The notes beneath the pieces are model-generated. The model ran no database searches, had not been told where the DNA came from, and worked only from the letters and a program-made list of their open reading frames with translations. Both the position numbers and the translations under genes were made by a program. Positions 55,398 to 64,000 of a stretch of 64,000 nt of DNA are shown one piece after another. How positions within the stretch are numbered: the first letter of the stretch is position 1; each line of letters starts with the position of its first letter. Origin of the DNA: Chitinophaga rupis (GTDB lineage Bacteria > Bacteroidota > Bacteroidia > Chitinophagales > Chitinophagaceae); the NCBI RefSeq assembly GCF_900109685.1, contig NZ_FOBB01000010.1:62001-126000 (forward strand), in the 5' to 3' direction.

Positions 55398-56075
55398 ATG
55401 AGAAAAGTTTTATTGATTACTTTGGGGATAAGTGTCTTTTTTTTTGCATCGTCTCAAGCGCAGAGCATTTCTCTGGCTCCTAATAGCGTCATTCCTTATC
55501 AGGTGACTGTTACGCAGTCAGATTATAAAGGCAGAAACGCGCTGGCTTTACAAATACAGGAGACCGCGGCATTCATTAACGAAAAGACCGTTGCATTGCT
55601 CAAAAACACCGATTTTCATAATGGTATCATTGAAGCAACAATTTCAGGACAACCACAAATGAATGCCGGAGAAGGCGCACGTGGGTTTGTTGGCATTGCC
55701 TTTCGAGTGAGTAAGGATACCTCCAAAATGGAGCTGTTTTACATTCGTCCAACCAACGGCCGGGCAAATGACCAGGTACGAAGGAATCATTCGACTCAGT
55801 ATGTTTCGTTGCCGGGCTACCCCTGGGATAGATTGCGGGAAGAAACACCAGGAAAATACGAGGCTTATGCCGATATGATGCCAGCTGAATGGATCAGAGT
55901 GAAAATTGAAGTAAAAGATGAAACGGCCAAATTCTATATCAACGGTGCTGAACAACCTACTTTAATTGTCAATGACCTGAAGCAGGGCAAAGATCTGCGT
56001 GGAAGCGTAGGACTCTGGATTGGTCCGGGAACGCTGGGTTATTTTACAGATGTGAGCATAAATAAACTCGATTAG
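55398..56075 (+). CDS. Secreted LamG/DUF1080-like protein
   Basis: 225 residues from ATG 55398, which starts a signal peptide (MRKVLLITLGISVFFFASSQ). A concanavalin-like jelly roll follows: FHNGIIEATISGQPQ, RGFVGIAFRVS, MELFYIRPTNGRAND, EWIRVKIEVKDETAKFYING and SVGLWIGPGTLGYFTDVSI. This is the 3-keto-disaccharide hydrolase or LamG fold that often binds carbohydrate. The longer upstream frame is not used in the call. Isolated gene with a downstream hairpin. Confidence 0.85.
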   Translation: MRKVLLITLGISVFFFASSQAQSISLAPNSVIPYQVTVTQSDYKGRNALALQIQETAAFINEKTVALLKNTDFHNGIIEATISGQPQMNAGEGARGFVGIAFRVSKDTSKMELFYIRPTNGRANDQVRRNHSTQYVSLPGYPWDRLREETPGKYEAYADMMPAEWIRVKIEVKDETAKFYINGAEQPTLIVNDLKQGKDLRGSVGLWIGPGTLGYFTDVSINKLD

Positions 56076-56461
56076 CAGTTTCGAATCCAGCCTGTTGAAC
56101 ACCCAGGATACGCAACTGCTGCGTAATGCTGGCAAAGGATCCGATCGACTTAACAAAGTAGTGGAAAAGGAAGGAGCCTGCAAGCGAAACACTTGCGGGC
56201 TCCTGTCTGTATATTCACTGAGGTCTTATCAACTAATCTGTAATAGACACTATTTAACCGTACCCTATTGAAAGCTAAGGCAACATTTGATCTTACATTT
56301 AATCAACATAGCGGGATATCCAGAAAGTATAAAACTGAACATAAAGTGTGCGGAACCGTACAATTAATCAAATTAAAGAAATCGCAACTGGATGATTATT
56401 AATGTGTAAAAAAACAGGCACTTTTCTGGCTACTATTCTGCTGCATTCTTAAACTAAGAGT
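56076..56461. other. Intergenic stretch, 386 bases
   Basis: Contains the terminator at 56173-56203. A short open frame from about 56090 (STQDTQLLRNAGKG...) is probably a decayed remnant, but I cannot name it. No gene is seen. Confidence 0.45.
56173..56203 (+). terminator. Hairpin after the LamG-like gene
   Basis: GGAGCCTGCAAG / CTTGCGGGCTCC with one G-U pair and a 7-base loop; the T content after it is modest. Confidence 0.55.
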
Positions 56462-58903
56462 ATGTTCAAAAACTATCTCCTCCTGGCTCTCCGCCAACTT
56501 CGCAAGAACCGCGGCTACTCTTTTATCAATATCTTCGGTCTCGCCACCGGCCTCGGTATCTGTCTGCTGATCGTCCTGTACGTCACCGATGAGCTAAGTT
56601 ACGATCGCTACAACGTCAACGCCGACCGCATCTATCGGATCGATGAGGATCTATACTTTAATAACACCCAATACGACGCTGTCACCACATCCAAATTTTT
56701 CGGTCCCACTCTGGTCGCTTCGTATCCGAAGATCCAGCAAATGGTCAGGTTCCGCTACCCGGGCGGCCTGCTGGTGAGGAAGGGCAACGATCACGTCCTC
56801 GACCATCACTTTGTCTTTGCCGACTCGACCATCTTCAAGGTCTTCACCCTGCCTATGATCGCCGGCGACCCCAATACCGCCCTCAACGATGCTCATTCGA
56901 TTGTGATCGATGAAACTGCCGCCCGCCGTTATTTCAACAGCACCGATGTCATCGGCCGCACGCTGGAGGTTGGTGCCGACAATACACTTCTCACGATCAC
57001 CGGGGTCATCCGGGACATGCCGGAACAGTCCCAGTTCCATTTCAGCTTCATTCGCCCAATGCGCGAATCCTGGACCTTTAATGACCCCAGCGACAACAAC
57101 TGGGTAAGTAATGCTTATTATACCTATATCCTTGTCCAACCCGGCACTACGCGAGCCGAGGTCCAGAAGGATGTGGACGAAGTCGTCAACCTCCACATCA
57201 GTCCGGCCCTCCAGCAAATGTTCCACACTTCGGGTGCCGACCTCGAGAAAGCGGGTAATCATTTCCGGTGCCCCATCTTCCCCCTCACCGACGTGCATCT
57301 CCATTCCAATAAGTCCAGTGAGTTCGAAGCCAACAGCAATATCCAGTTCGTATACATCTTCTCTGTCATCGCCGTGCTCATCGTCCTGATCGCCTGCGTC
57401 AATTTCATGAACCTCAGCACCGCCCGCTCCGCCAACCGCGCCAAGGAAGTGGGCATCCGCAAGGTCGCCGGCTCGACAAAAGGACACCTCATCCTCCAGT
57501 TCCTCACCGAGTCCATCCTGCTCAGCCTCCTCTCTCTCGTCCTCGCCCTTTGCATCGCTGTGCTGCTGCTACCGATGTTCAATCAGCTTGCCGGCAAATC
57601 GCTCAATCCCAACGTGCTCTTCAGCGGCCGGTTCCTGCCCGTCCTCATCCTCCTGGCGCTGGTGGTCGGCTGTCTCGCAGGCAGCTACCCCGCCTTCTAC
57701 CTTTCCTCTTTTCAGCCGATCCATGTATTAAAAGGAAAGATAGCCGCAGGCTTTAGGAGCAGCTGGCTTCGTAACAGCCTGGTGGTCTTTCAATTTTTTA
57801 TTTCTATTGGACTCATCGTCAGTACGCTCGTCATCTATCGCCAGCTGCACTATATTCGAAATAAGGAAGTTGGCTTCAATCGGGATCATGTACTCGTCAT
57901 CCATGGTACCTGGCCGCTCGGCCAGGATGGCACGACCAATCTTCGCAAGAACCTGCTCACCCTTGCCGCGGTCACCGACGCAACCGTCACCCCCGACATC
58001 CCCACCGTCGATGGCCATTACTGGCAGGAAGGCTGGTTTCCGGATGCCTCGCTCGACGCCAGGAAGGCGATCATCATGACCACACTCAGGGTCGACGACC
58101 ATTATATTCCTACCCTCGGCATGCAGATGATCAAAGGCCGCAACTTTGACCTCGCGCAATTTCCTACCGACTCCACCGCCATCATCCTCAATGAAGCCGC
58201 CGTAGCGATGCTCGGCGTGAAGGACCCGCTCAATCTGATCCTTTACAATCACGATGATCAGTTCAAGCTTCTCACCTTTCATGTCGTTGGCGTCGTAAAG
58301 GATTTTAACTATAACTCCATGCATGACAAGATCCACCCCCTTCTCATGGTGGTCAACACGTCTAACTGGAGCAACATTGCCGTCCGCTTCCACACGAATG
58401 ATGTTTTCAGTCTCGTCCGGCAGGTCGAAGGTAAGTTCCATGCGGCCAGGCAAGGATTGCCCTTCAGCTACACCTTCATGGATGACGACTTTAATAAACT
58501 GTATCACACCGAGCAGCAGACCGCCCAGGTCTTCATCACCTTCGCCGTCTTCGCCATCCTCATTGCCTGCCTCGGGCTCTTCGGCCTCGTTACCTATGCT
58601 GCCGAACAACGCACCAAGGAGATCGGGATCCGCAAGGTCCTCGGCGCCAGCGTCAGTGGTATCGTCGGCCTCCTCAGCAGGGACTTCACGATGCTTGTCG
58701 GGATCGCTGCGCTCATTGCCTTCCCCGTCGCGTGGTGGGCGATGTACAAATGGCTCGAGACGTTTGCCTATCGTACGGAGATCAGCTGGTGGATCTTCCT
58801 CGTGGCCGGTGCCGTCGCCCTAGCCATTGCCCTGTTGACGGTCAGTATTCAGACCATCCGCGCGGCCCTCGCCAACCCGATAAAATCCCTCCGCAGCGAA
58901 TGA
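56462..58903 (+). CDS. MacB/FtsX-type ABC transporter permease, GC-rich
   Basis: 813 residues, paralogous to the gene at 9203: MacB periplasmic domains alternate with FtsX membrane domains (NFMNLSTARSANRAKEVGIRK split in the first, TYAAEQRTKEIGIRKVLGAS in the second) and the end is NPIKSLRSE. It has no ATPase. The codon use is unlike its neighbours: C- or G-ending codons (CTC, GTC, GCC, ATC) dominate, while flanking genes are AT-rich. Long open frames on the antisense strand are a by-product of this composition. Acquisition from a GC-richer relative is likely. Confidence 0.92.
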   Translation: MFKNYLLLALRQLRKNRGYSFINIFGLATGLGICLLIVLYVTDELSYDRYNVNADRIYRIDEDLYFNNTQYDAVTTSKFFGPTLVASYPKIQQMVRFRYPGGLLVRKGNDHVLDHHFVFADSTIFKVFTLPMIAGDPNTALNDAHSIVIDETAARRYFNSTDVIGRTLEVGADNTLLTITGVIRDMPEQSQFHFSFIRPMRESWTFNDPSDNNWVSNAYYTYILVQPGTTRAEVQKDVDEVVNLHISPALQQMFHTSGADLEKAGNHFRCPIFPLTDVHLHSNKSSEFEANSNIQFVYIFSVIAVLIVLIACVNFMNLSTARSANRAKEVGIRKVAGSTKGHLILQFLTESILLSLLSLVLALCIAVLLLPMFNQLAGKSLNPNVLFSGRFLPVLILLALVVGCLAGSYPAFYLSSFQPIHVLKGKIAAGFRSSWLRNSLVVFQFFISIGLIVSTLVIYRQLHYIRNKEVGFNRDHVLVIHGTWPLGQDGTTNLRKNLLTLAAVTDATVTPDIPTVDGHYWQEGWFPDASLDARKAIIMTTLRVDDHYIPTLGMQMIKGRNFDLAQFPTDSTAIILNEAAVAMLGVKDPLNLILYNHDDQFKLLTFHVVGVVKDFNYNSMHDKIHPLLMVVNTSNWSNIAVRFHTNDVFSLVRQVEGKFHAARQGLPFSYTFMDDDFNKLYHTEQQTAQVFITFAVFAILIACLGLFGLVTYAAEQRTKEIGIRKVLGASVSGIVGLLSRDFTMLVGIAALIAFPVAWWAMYKWLETFAYRTEISWWIFLVAGAVALAIALLTVSIQTIRAALANPIKSLRSE

Positions 58904-58959
58904 TTTCGACTTTGGATTTGTAAGATTAACCCTTGACTTATATTTCTTATTTGTTGGTT

Positions 58960-58978
58960 CAAGTAGTGGCTATTACAA
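58960..58978. repeat. 19-bp intergenic repeat, copy 2
   Basis: CAAGTAGTGGCTATTACAA, one base different from 44251-44269, in the same orientation. It lies at the 3-prime end of the marR gene. Confidence 0.4.
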
Positions 58979-59407
58979 CTAGTCCACTTTTAAGCCTTTC
59001 AGGGCCTTTGCCAATAGCAAAGTCAAATTTTGTAGTTCGCTCTCACTGAGAATATTACCAATTTGTGTGGTTACATTTTTGCGGAAGCTTTCCGATCCGT
59101 CAATAAGTAGTTTTCCTTTTTCAGTCGCATTTAAATAAAATGTTCTACGATCTGCACTTCCCTGTTCCTGGGTTAAAAGATTATTTTCAATCAGGAACTT
59201 CAATTGCCTGGAGATAGCCGGTTGACTGACCCCGAGATTCCGGGCCAGCTCCTTGCCATTCATTTTGCCTTTTCTATATACAAGTTCGACGATGTTATAA
59301 TGCGTTGCTGTGACTCCATTGTAATCGCTCTTGTTCATGTGGGCTAAAATAAAACACTGAAAATCAGTAAATACTTCAAAAAACATTTGTTGGTTCGCAT
59401 TCATCAC
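58979..59407 (-). CDS. MarR-family transcriptional regulator
   Basis: 142 residues with the MarR winged helix (about 50-110): NGKELARNLGVSQPAISRQL and the wing TQEQGSADRRTFYLNATEK. MarR proteins are dimers that release DNA on binding phenolic or other small ligands. The gene is divergent from a UvrA paralogue with only 48 bases between starts. That gap is almost filled by a 31-bp palindrome containing a -7 box for marR (TAACTTTG on the minus strand), so it most likely represses both genes. Confidence 0.93.
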   Translation of the reverse strand: MMNANQQMFFEVFTDFQCFILAHMNKSDYNGVTATHYNIVELVYRKGKMNGKELARNLGVSQPAISRQLKFLIENNLLTQEQGSADRRTFYLNATEKGKLLIDGSESFRKNVTTQIGNILSESELQNLTLLLAKALKGLKVD

Positions 59408-59414
59408 GAAAATG

Positions 59415-59445
59415 ATTAACTTCGTTAAATATTAACAAAGTTAAT
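59415..59445. promoter_or_regulatory. 31-bp palindromic operator between marR and the UvrA-like gene
   Basis: Left arm ATTAACTTCGTTAA (59415-59428), spacer ATA, right arm TTAACAAAGTTAAT (59432-59445). The arms are complementary at 13 of 14 positions. It covers most of the 48-bp gap between the two start codons and includes the minus-strand -7 box TAACTTTG (59443-59436). Confidence 0.8.
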
Positions 59446-59455
59446 AAAAAGAAGC

Positions 59456-61708
59456 ATGAAATCCATTATTGTAACCAACGCCAGGCAGAATAACCTGAAG
59501 AACCTATCACTGTCCATACCCAAAAACAAGATAACCGTATTTACCGGGGTTTCCGGCTCGGGCAAATCCTCCCTGGTTTTCGAAACGATAGGAGCCGAAG
59601 CCCAACGGCAGATAAACGAAACGCAAAATAGTTTTGTAAGAAACCGGTTACAGCATCTTGGAGTAGCCGATGTTGAAAAAATTGAAAATCTCAATGTGCC
59701 TGTGATCATAAACCAAAAGAGGCTGGGCGGAAATGCCAGATCAACAGTCGGCACGGCCACGGACATTTATGCATCACTAAGGCTGCTTTTTTCCCGGATG
59801 GGCAGTCCTTTCGTTGGCTACTCCAATGTATTCTCTTTTAATCATCCCCAGGGGATGTGCCCCGAATGTGAAGGTTTAGGCTTCACTCAAACTGTCGATA
59901 TAAAGAAACTGATAGACCCGGAAAAGACGCTTAATGAAGGCGCCATCCGGTTTCCAACTTTTCAGCCGGGTGGGTGGCGATGGACAAGATATGTATACTC
60001 AGGATATTTTGACAACGATAAAAAATTGAAAGATTATACTGCCCGGGAACTTGATCTGCTCCTGTATGCCGAAGAGCACAAACCTAAAAAGCCAGGCAGG
60101 GAATGGGGGAAAACAGTAAAGTATGAAGGCATTATCCCCCGAATTGAAAAAGGCTTTTTGACAAAGGATTCCAAAGAAAATATGACAAGAAAAGATTCCC
60201 TTAATAAGGTGGTAGTCAGAAAACCCTGCGCTTCCTGTCATGGACAACGATTAAACAAGCAAATTTTGTCCTGCAGGATCGGAGGTAAAAATATTGCGGA
60301 TTGTGCAGCGCTTTCCATTGACGATCTGCTTATTTTCATAGAGGGGCTGACCTCCAAACCTTATGCGTCGATTATAAAGGAATTATCAATGAAACTACAG
60401 AACCTGATGAATATCGGGCTTCAGTATCTAACACTCGACCGGCGTACGGATACCTTATCAGGTGGTGAATCCCAGCGGATAAAAATGGTCAAGCACCTTG
60501 GGAACAGCCTGGTTGACCTTCTCTATATTTTTGATGAGCCAAGCATTGGCCTGCATCCCCATGACCTGAAAAATATTGCTGAAATTATCGGGCAGATAAG
60601 AGATAAAGGAAACACGGTTCTCATAGTCGAACACGATCCTGATCTGATAAAGATTGCAGACCATATCGTGGACATGGGGCCAGGCTCGGGTAAAAAGGGA
60701 GGCAAAATTATATACCAGGGCAGCTTTTCAGCATTAAAAAAATCAACCGGAAAGACCGGCCTTTACTTTTCTGAAAAACCAGTATATAACAGGAAGCCAC
60801 GCCAGCACGAAGGTTATCTGGTGATTGAAAATGCAGATCTGCATAACCTGAAAAATATCGATGTTAATATCCCGAAGTCGGTAATGACGGTGGTTACCGG
60901 GGTCGCCGGTTCAGGAAAAAGTACGCTCATCAATAAAATTTTGCCACTGCGTTACCCCGAAGTGAAGATCATCGATCAGTCAATGTTTGTAGCAAGCTCC
61001 CGTTCAACTTTGCTGACGTACCTTAACCTGTCAGATCCCATACGAAAGCTTTTCGCCTCAGCCAATAAAGTATCAGACCGGCTTTTCAGCAGAAACAGCG
61101 ATGGGGCATGCCAGAACTGCAAAGGGCTTGGGATTGAAAAGATAGACCTGGCCTTTATGGATGACATAGAACAACCTTGTGAGGTTTGCGGTGGCTCGGG
61201 ATTCAACCCGGATGTTTTACAATATCTTTTTAACGGCAAGGATATCACCCAGGTAATGGACATGACCGTTAATGAGGCTAAGACATTTTTTACCGATGAT
61301 CAATTCCATCACGAATTCGACCTGTTAACCAAGCTTGGCATGGACTACCTTACCCTGGGCCAAAGACTGGACGGGTTCTCCGGCGGTGAAAGACAACGGC
61401 TAAAGCTCGTCAAAGAACTCAGGGAAAGCAATAACATTGTTGTACTTGATGAACCAAGCACAGGATTGCATCCCAGCGACACTAAAAAACTATTGCGTTA
61501 CCTAAATGATCTGGTAACCAATGGCAATACACTGATTGTTATTGAGCATAATCTGGACATTATCGCACAGGCGGATTGGATTATCGACATTGGCCCTGGT
61601 GCGGGCAAGTTCGGAGGTAGGGTTATCTTTGAAGGCACTCCCGAAAATTTGCTTTCAAATAATTCTTCAGCAACCGGACAACACCTCAAAATTCATTTGG
61701 GCCTGTAA
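59456..61708 (+). CDS. UvrA-like ABC ATPase (UvrA2/drug-resistance type)
   Basis: 750 residues, against about 940 for the housekeeping UvrA. Two ABC modules are present. The first has Walker A GVSGSGKSS, zinc-type Cys pairs (CPECEGLG and CASCHG), signature LSGGESQR and FDEPSIGLHP. The second has GVAGSGKST, CQNCKGLG, CEVCGGSG, FSGGERQR and LDEPSTGLHP. The UvrB-interaction region is reduced. Short UvrA paralogues such as DrrC give resistance to DNA-binding drugs by removing them from DNA. Control by the divergent MarR protein fits that role, but the drug is unknown. Confidence 0.88.
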   Translation: MKSIIVTNARQNNLKNLSLSIPKNKITVFTGVSGSGKSSLVFETIGAEAQRQINETQNSFVRNRLQHLGVADVEKIENLNVPVIINQKRLGGNARSTVGTATDIYASLRLLFSRMGSPFVGYSNVFSFNHPQGMCPECEGLGFTQTVDIKKLIDPEKTLNEGAIRFPTFQPGGWRWTRYVYSGYFDNDKKLKDYTARELDLLLYAEEHKPKKPGREWGKTVKYEGIIPRIEKGFLTKDSKENMTRKDSLNKVVVRKPCASCHGQRLNKQILSCRIGGKNIADCAALSIDDLLIFIEGLTSKPYASIIKELSMKLQNLMNIGLQYLTLDRRTDTLSGGESQRIKMVKHLGNSLVDLLYIFDEPSIGLHPHDLKNIAEIIGQIRDKGNTVLIVEHDPDLIKIADHIVDMGPGSGKKGGKIIYQGSFSALKKSTGKTGLYFSEKPVYNRKPRQHEGYLVIENADLHNLKNIDVNIPKSVMTVVTGVAGSGKSTLINKILPLRYPEVKIIDQSMFVASSRSTLLTYLNLSDPIRKLFASANKVSDRLFSRNSDGACQNCKGLGIEKIDLAFMDDIEQPCEVCGGSGFNPDVLQYLFNGKDITQVMDMTVNEAKTFFTDDQFHHEFDLLTKLGMDYLTLGQRLDGFSGGERQRLKLVKELRESNNIVVLDEPSTGLHPSDTKKLLRYLNDLVTNGNTLIVIEHNLDIIAQADWIIDIGPGAGKFGGRVIFEGTPENLLSNNSSATGQHLKIHLGL

Positions 61709-61834
61709 GTCTGGACGGTTTCCAGCATGCCAATCTTACAAAGATTTATTATTTATTTATAAGATTGATATTATCACATCAATTATAAAACTTGTATATT
61801 GAATTCAAATGTGTTGATTAATATAATTTTTACT

Positions 61835-62293
61835 ATGGTGATTATTAACAGTTTTGAAGAATACAAATCTTTTGAAGGACAAATTTTAGGAGTTTCGGAC
61901 TGGCACAGAATTAACCAGGAGCAAATTAATAAATTTGCCGATGCGACATTAGACCATCAATGGATACATGTTGATAAAGACCGGGCAAAAAACGAAGGCC
62001 CCTTTAAGTCAACGATTGCACACGGTTACCTGACGCTAGCTCTTATTCCTTACCTATGGAAACAGATTGCTGATGTAAGAAATGTAAAAATGGAGATCAA
62101 TTATGGGATCGAAAACTTCAAGTTCGGCCAGCCTGTGTTGGTTGACAGCGAGATCCAATTACAGGCTAAGGTAAAATCAATAACAAACCTCAGGGGAACC
62201 GTGAAGGCGGTTATCGAAGCAACTTTAATGCTCAGAGACAATCCCAAACCGGTGTATACAGGAGATGTGATATTCCTGTATCATTTCAATTAA
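61835..62293 (+). CDS. MaoC-like hot-dog-fold dehydratase
   Basis: 152 residues from ATG 61835; an in-frame TTG at 61799 is less likely. The MaoC phrases are seen: SDWHRINQEQINKFADATLDH, the catalytic Asp/His region DHQWIHVD, and AHGYLTLALIP. The family includes (R)-enoyl-CoA hydratases and related acyl-CoA dehydratases. It lies 126 bases after the UvrA-like gene and may be read from the same transcript, but there is no biochemical link. Confidence 0.87.
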   Translation: MVIINSFEEYKSFEGQILGVSDWHRINQEQINKFADATLDHQWIHVDKDRAKNEGPFKSTIAHGYLTLALIPYLWKQIADVRNVKMEINYGIENFKFGQPVLVDSEIQLQAKVKSITNLRGTVKAVIEATLMLRDNPKPVYTGDVIFLYHFN

Positions 62294-62309
62294 TTGAGGC
62301 AAATTACCA

Positions 62310-62385
62310 GGGATATGGGACAACATCCAACCTGGCGCAACAGCGTTCACTGTGCTGCCACGAGACCCTGACTCTATTGCGGGCT
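62310..62385 (-). pseudogene. Possible SDR relic
   Basis: On the minus strand one frame reads AIESGSRGSTVNAVAPGWML, which resembles the RGITVNAVAPG segment of SDR enzymes, but no cofactor motif, Tyr-x-x-x-Lys or start is present. It may be a decayed fragment; the match is short. Confidence 0.3.
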
Positions 62386-62548
62386 TCTGTGACGGTTAAA
62401 TAACGATTTTTGCAAATATGGAAAAGAACACTTTATATCAGAGCGGCTTCCTGCTAAACCGAAAATGGTTCGAAATCGGGACCGCACTTGAACTAGTGAT
62501 GATGCCCCCGGGTGTTCAAATGGATCCGGATTAAAGCAATAGCGTTGC

Positions 62549-63136
62549 CTAACCTGGCCGGATACCACTGAAATAATGGTTCCCACCTTCATCATCGAAC
62601 TCTTCACCGATGGATAATTCCGAAGTTGAAATTAGCAATCTATATTGTTCAGCTCCTAAAGATCTCGAGGCTTGTTCCGTCATCGCATCTTTCCACTCAA
62701 TTTTGTCAAGAGGAGCGGTGAACAATAATTTTCCGCCGGGATTCAAAGCTGCAGCCATTTTGTGGATTAAGGTCCGCTGAGTTTCTTCAGAGAGCAGAAA
62801 CATCAATCCAACGGAAATAATGCCATCGAAGGTGCGGTTAAAAAAAGGAGACCGCTCAACTGATTCACAAACAACAGGCACACCGGGAAAATTATGCCGG
62901 AAGTCTTCAACCATTTTTGGAGATGCATCCACTGCATAGGCATTCAATCCGGCCTCAAGCAGTATCTTAGTGACCGGAATGCCGGTTCCGCATCCAAGAT
63001 CCAGCACTACGGAACCTGCCTTTAACGTTCGGGCCCAGGCGCGGGCAGTTGACGCACCTATTCCATTAATCGCCCGGCCTCTCCCCTTAATATATATTTC
63101 TGCAATGCTTTCGTAGCCATTTGACTCGTCTGTCAT
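62549..63136 (-). CDS. Class I SAM-dependent methyltransferase
   Basis: 195 residues. Motif I VLDLGCGTGIPVT (about 43-55), motif II with acidic Asp in NAYAVDASPKM, motif III-like GIISVGLMFLL and a post-motif NPGGKLLFTAP. The fold is that of the Methyltransf_25/11 group; the substrate cannot be named. Length is short but complete. It stands alone on the minus strand. Confidence 0.88.
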   Translation of the reverse strand: MTDESNGYESIAEIYIKGRGRAINGIGASTARAWARTLKAGSVVLDLGCGTGIPVTKILLEAGLNAYAVDASPKMVEDFRHNFPGVPVVCESVERSPFFNRTFDGIISVGLMFLLSEETQRTLIHKMAAALNPGGKLLFTAPLDKIEWKDAMTEQASRSLGAEQYRLLISTSELSIGEEFDDEGGNHYFSGIRPG

Positions 63137-63785
63137 AGTTAGGTTTGAGTTTAAAATAACTGATACAAATTGATTCCAATGACATGCAAACAGTCATGAA
63201 ATCCCATGCACATTCCGTCGCCATCAAATGTATTGATTTCTTGTATTGTGTCTCCATTTCTCTTTGGTTTAATTACTCTCAATGGAAACGGCATATTGGT
63301 CATTTTACAAACGTCCGGTGCCCCTGTCCCTGACATAATTAGTCCATATAATTAAGTATGACAGAATAACAGTTAAGATCGTACGAAGATCACCGGTCCC
63401 GCGGTAGCCGGCCTCCACCCTGAAAGGGCTGTGCATCCACGCCCAAAGGCCGGGAATATTGAGCGGATCTTTAAAACCATATTTAGGGGGCCTATTCACC
63501 GCATAGATCTGAAACATTTTCCGCCGTTATCTGCAACATATGAGTACCCCATTTCCAGGAACATCCGGGTATTTTTACTCCATTCAGTTAAGAGAAAGAT
63601 TCCCGTTATGAAAATACGTTTGCTACCGCGAAGCTTCTCGGGGTCATCCCTGCATAATGTCATCCTGTCAGCACTTTCGCCAATTACCCGGTCAGGGGTA
63701 GCGCGTATCTTTTGCCAGTTTTTCTCCGTCACTGTATTCTTTTAACCCGTTTAGAATTATTGATCTACCTAAACCATTAACCTGT
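63137..63785. other. Intergenic stretch, 649 bases
   Basis: Several short open frames exist on both strands, but none has a recognisable motif, signal peptide or family. I see no gene, repeat or RNA here. It is likely a promoter region for the gene at 63786 plus decayed sequence. Confidence 0.5.
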
Positions 63786-64000
63786 ATGAAAACAACACTA
63801 CCTACACTATTTAAAGAGTGTATCCTATGGCCTTTTATTTCCGGATGCTTTATGTCTGCTAAAGTACGCCCGCAATTCAGGCAAAAAGCACTTGCCTTTC
63901 TCTGGTTACTTCCCATTATTATTGCGCTTCAGGGCTATGAAGCGAAGGCCCAGACCGGCTACACCTGGAAGAATTTGCCTATTGGCGGTGGCGGATTTGT
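63786..64000 (+). CDS. Start of a secreted protein, probably a GH74-like or related beta-propeller enzyme
   Basis: The frame is open from ATG 63786 to the window edge (71 codons). It begins with an unusually long N-terminal region containing a hydrophobic segment (AFLWLLPIIIALQGYEAKAQ) that ends in a signal-cleavage-like AQ. The mature start, TGYTWKNLPIGGGGFV, closely resembles the opening of GH74 xyloglucanase-type seven-bladed propellers (YTWK..IGGGG). Only this start supports the call. Confidence 0.6.
   Translation, partial: MKTTLPTLFKECILWPFISGCFMSAKVRPQFRQKALAFLWLLPIIIALQGYEAKAQTGYTWKNLPIGGGGF

Noticed and set aside
56081..56092. TTCGAATCC, resembling a tRNA T-loop, as a possible attachment-site copy of the tRNA-Pro end
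   Set aside because: Only nine bases match and the flanks differ from the tRNA 3-prime end.
57728..58609. 293-codon open frame on the minus strand inside the GC-rich permease gene (and a 278-codon one at 56651)
   Set aside because: It is antisense to a clear FtsX gene, has a highly acidic low-complexity translation and no family motifs, and is explained by the GC-rich codon pattern.
63151..63732. Minus-strand frames in the 63.1-63.8 kb gap
   Set aside because: The translations overlap, lack motifs and show no conserved family pattern that I can recognise.

Overview
The window looks like chromosomal DNA of a Bacteroidota bacterium close to Chitinophaga (family Chitinophagaceae). The sequence shows two SusC/SusD pairs, an ECF sigma/FecR pair feeding a SusC with an N-terminal STN domain, LytS/LytTR signalling, many MacB/FtsX permeases and LamG-like secreted proteins, Bacteroidota-type -7 boxes (TAnnTTTG) in front of several genes, and few Shine-Dalgarno sequences. 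The genus is inference; no rRNA is present.

Layout. 1-3.7 kb: the start of a SusD gene and its SusC partner. 4-11.6 kb: an azoreductase, a large outer-membrane barrel protein, and a divergent LytS kinase/LytTR regulator pair followed by an FtsX-type permease. 11.6-19.3 kb (minus strand): a compact class I lanthipeptide cluster. It has two precursor genes with 33-residue double-glycine leaders (the first only 57 codons), then a hairpin with a T-run, then LanC, full-length LanB, a C39-peptidase ABC exporter, and an unusually short HlyD-like protein. This is the most interesting locus. 19.7-26.7 kb: metallo-beta-lactamase-fold proteins, short-chain dehydrogenases (SDRs), a GH116-type glycosidase, an HxlR regulator and a SnoaL-like protein. 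26.9-35.2 kb: a sigma/FecR/SusC/SusD/thioredoxin nutrient-uptake locus with trans-envelope signalling. 35.2-38.6 kb: an AraC/SDR pair, an SRPBCC protein, a CPT-like kinase and tRNA-Pro(CGG).

38.6-64 kb is a mosaic accessory region of uneven base composition. It holds an avidin-family protein, an M1 peptidase, a glycosyltransferase, and several SDR genes each beside its own regulator (HxlR, Crp/Fnr, AraC). It also holds a deleted LuxR-type response regulator, a protease with MORN and LamG-like domains, and a membrane-anchored winged-helix regulator divergent from a propeller lipoprotein. The remainder is a strikingly GC-rich FtsX permease, a MarR/UvrA-paralogue pair over a 31-bp palindrome, a MaoC-like protein, a methyltransferase, and the start of a probable secreted glycosidase. 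A 105-bp fragment of the propeller gene lies 15 kb upstream of the intact copy. No insertion sequence, CRISPR array or rRNA was seen.

How the genes work together. The lanthipeptide genes form a complete make-and-export line: LanB dehydrates Ser/Thr, LanC forms the rings, and the C39 exporter cuts the leader and exports. The sigma/FecR/SusC/SusD locus is a self-sensing importer. Several regulator/target pairs carry visible palindromic operators, at 45272, 45899 and 59415.
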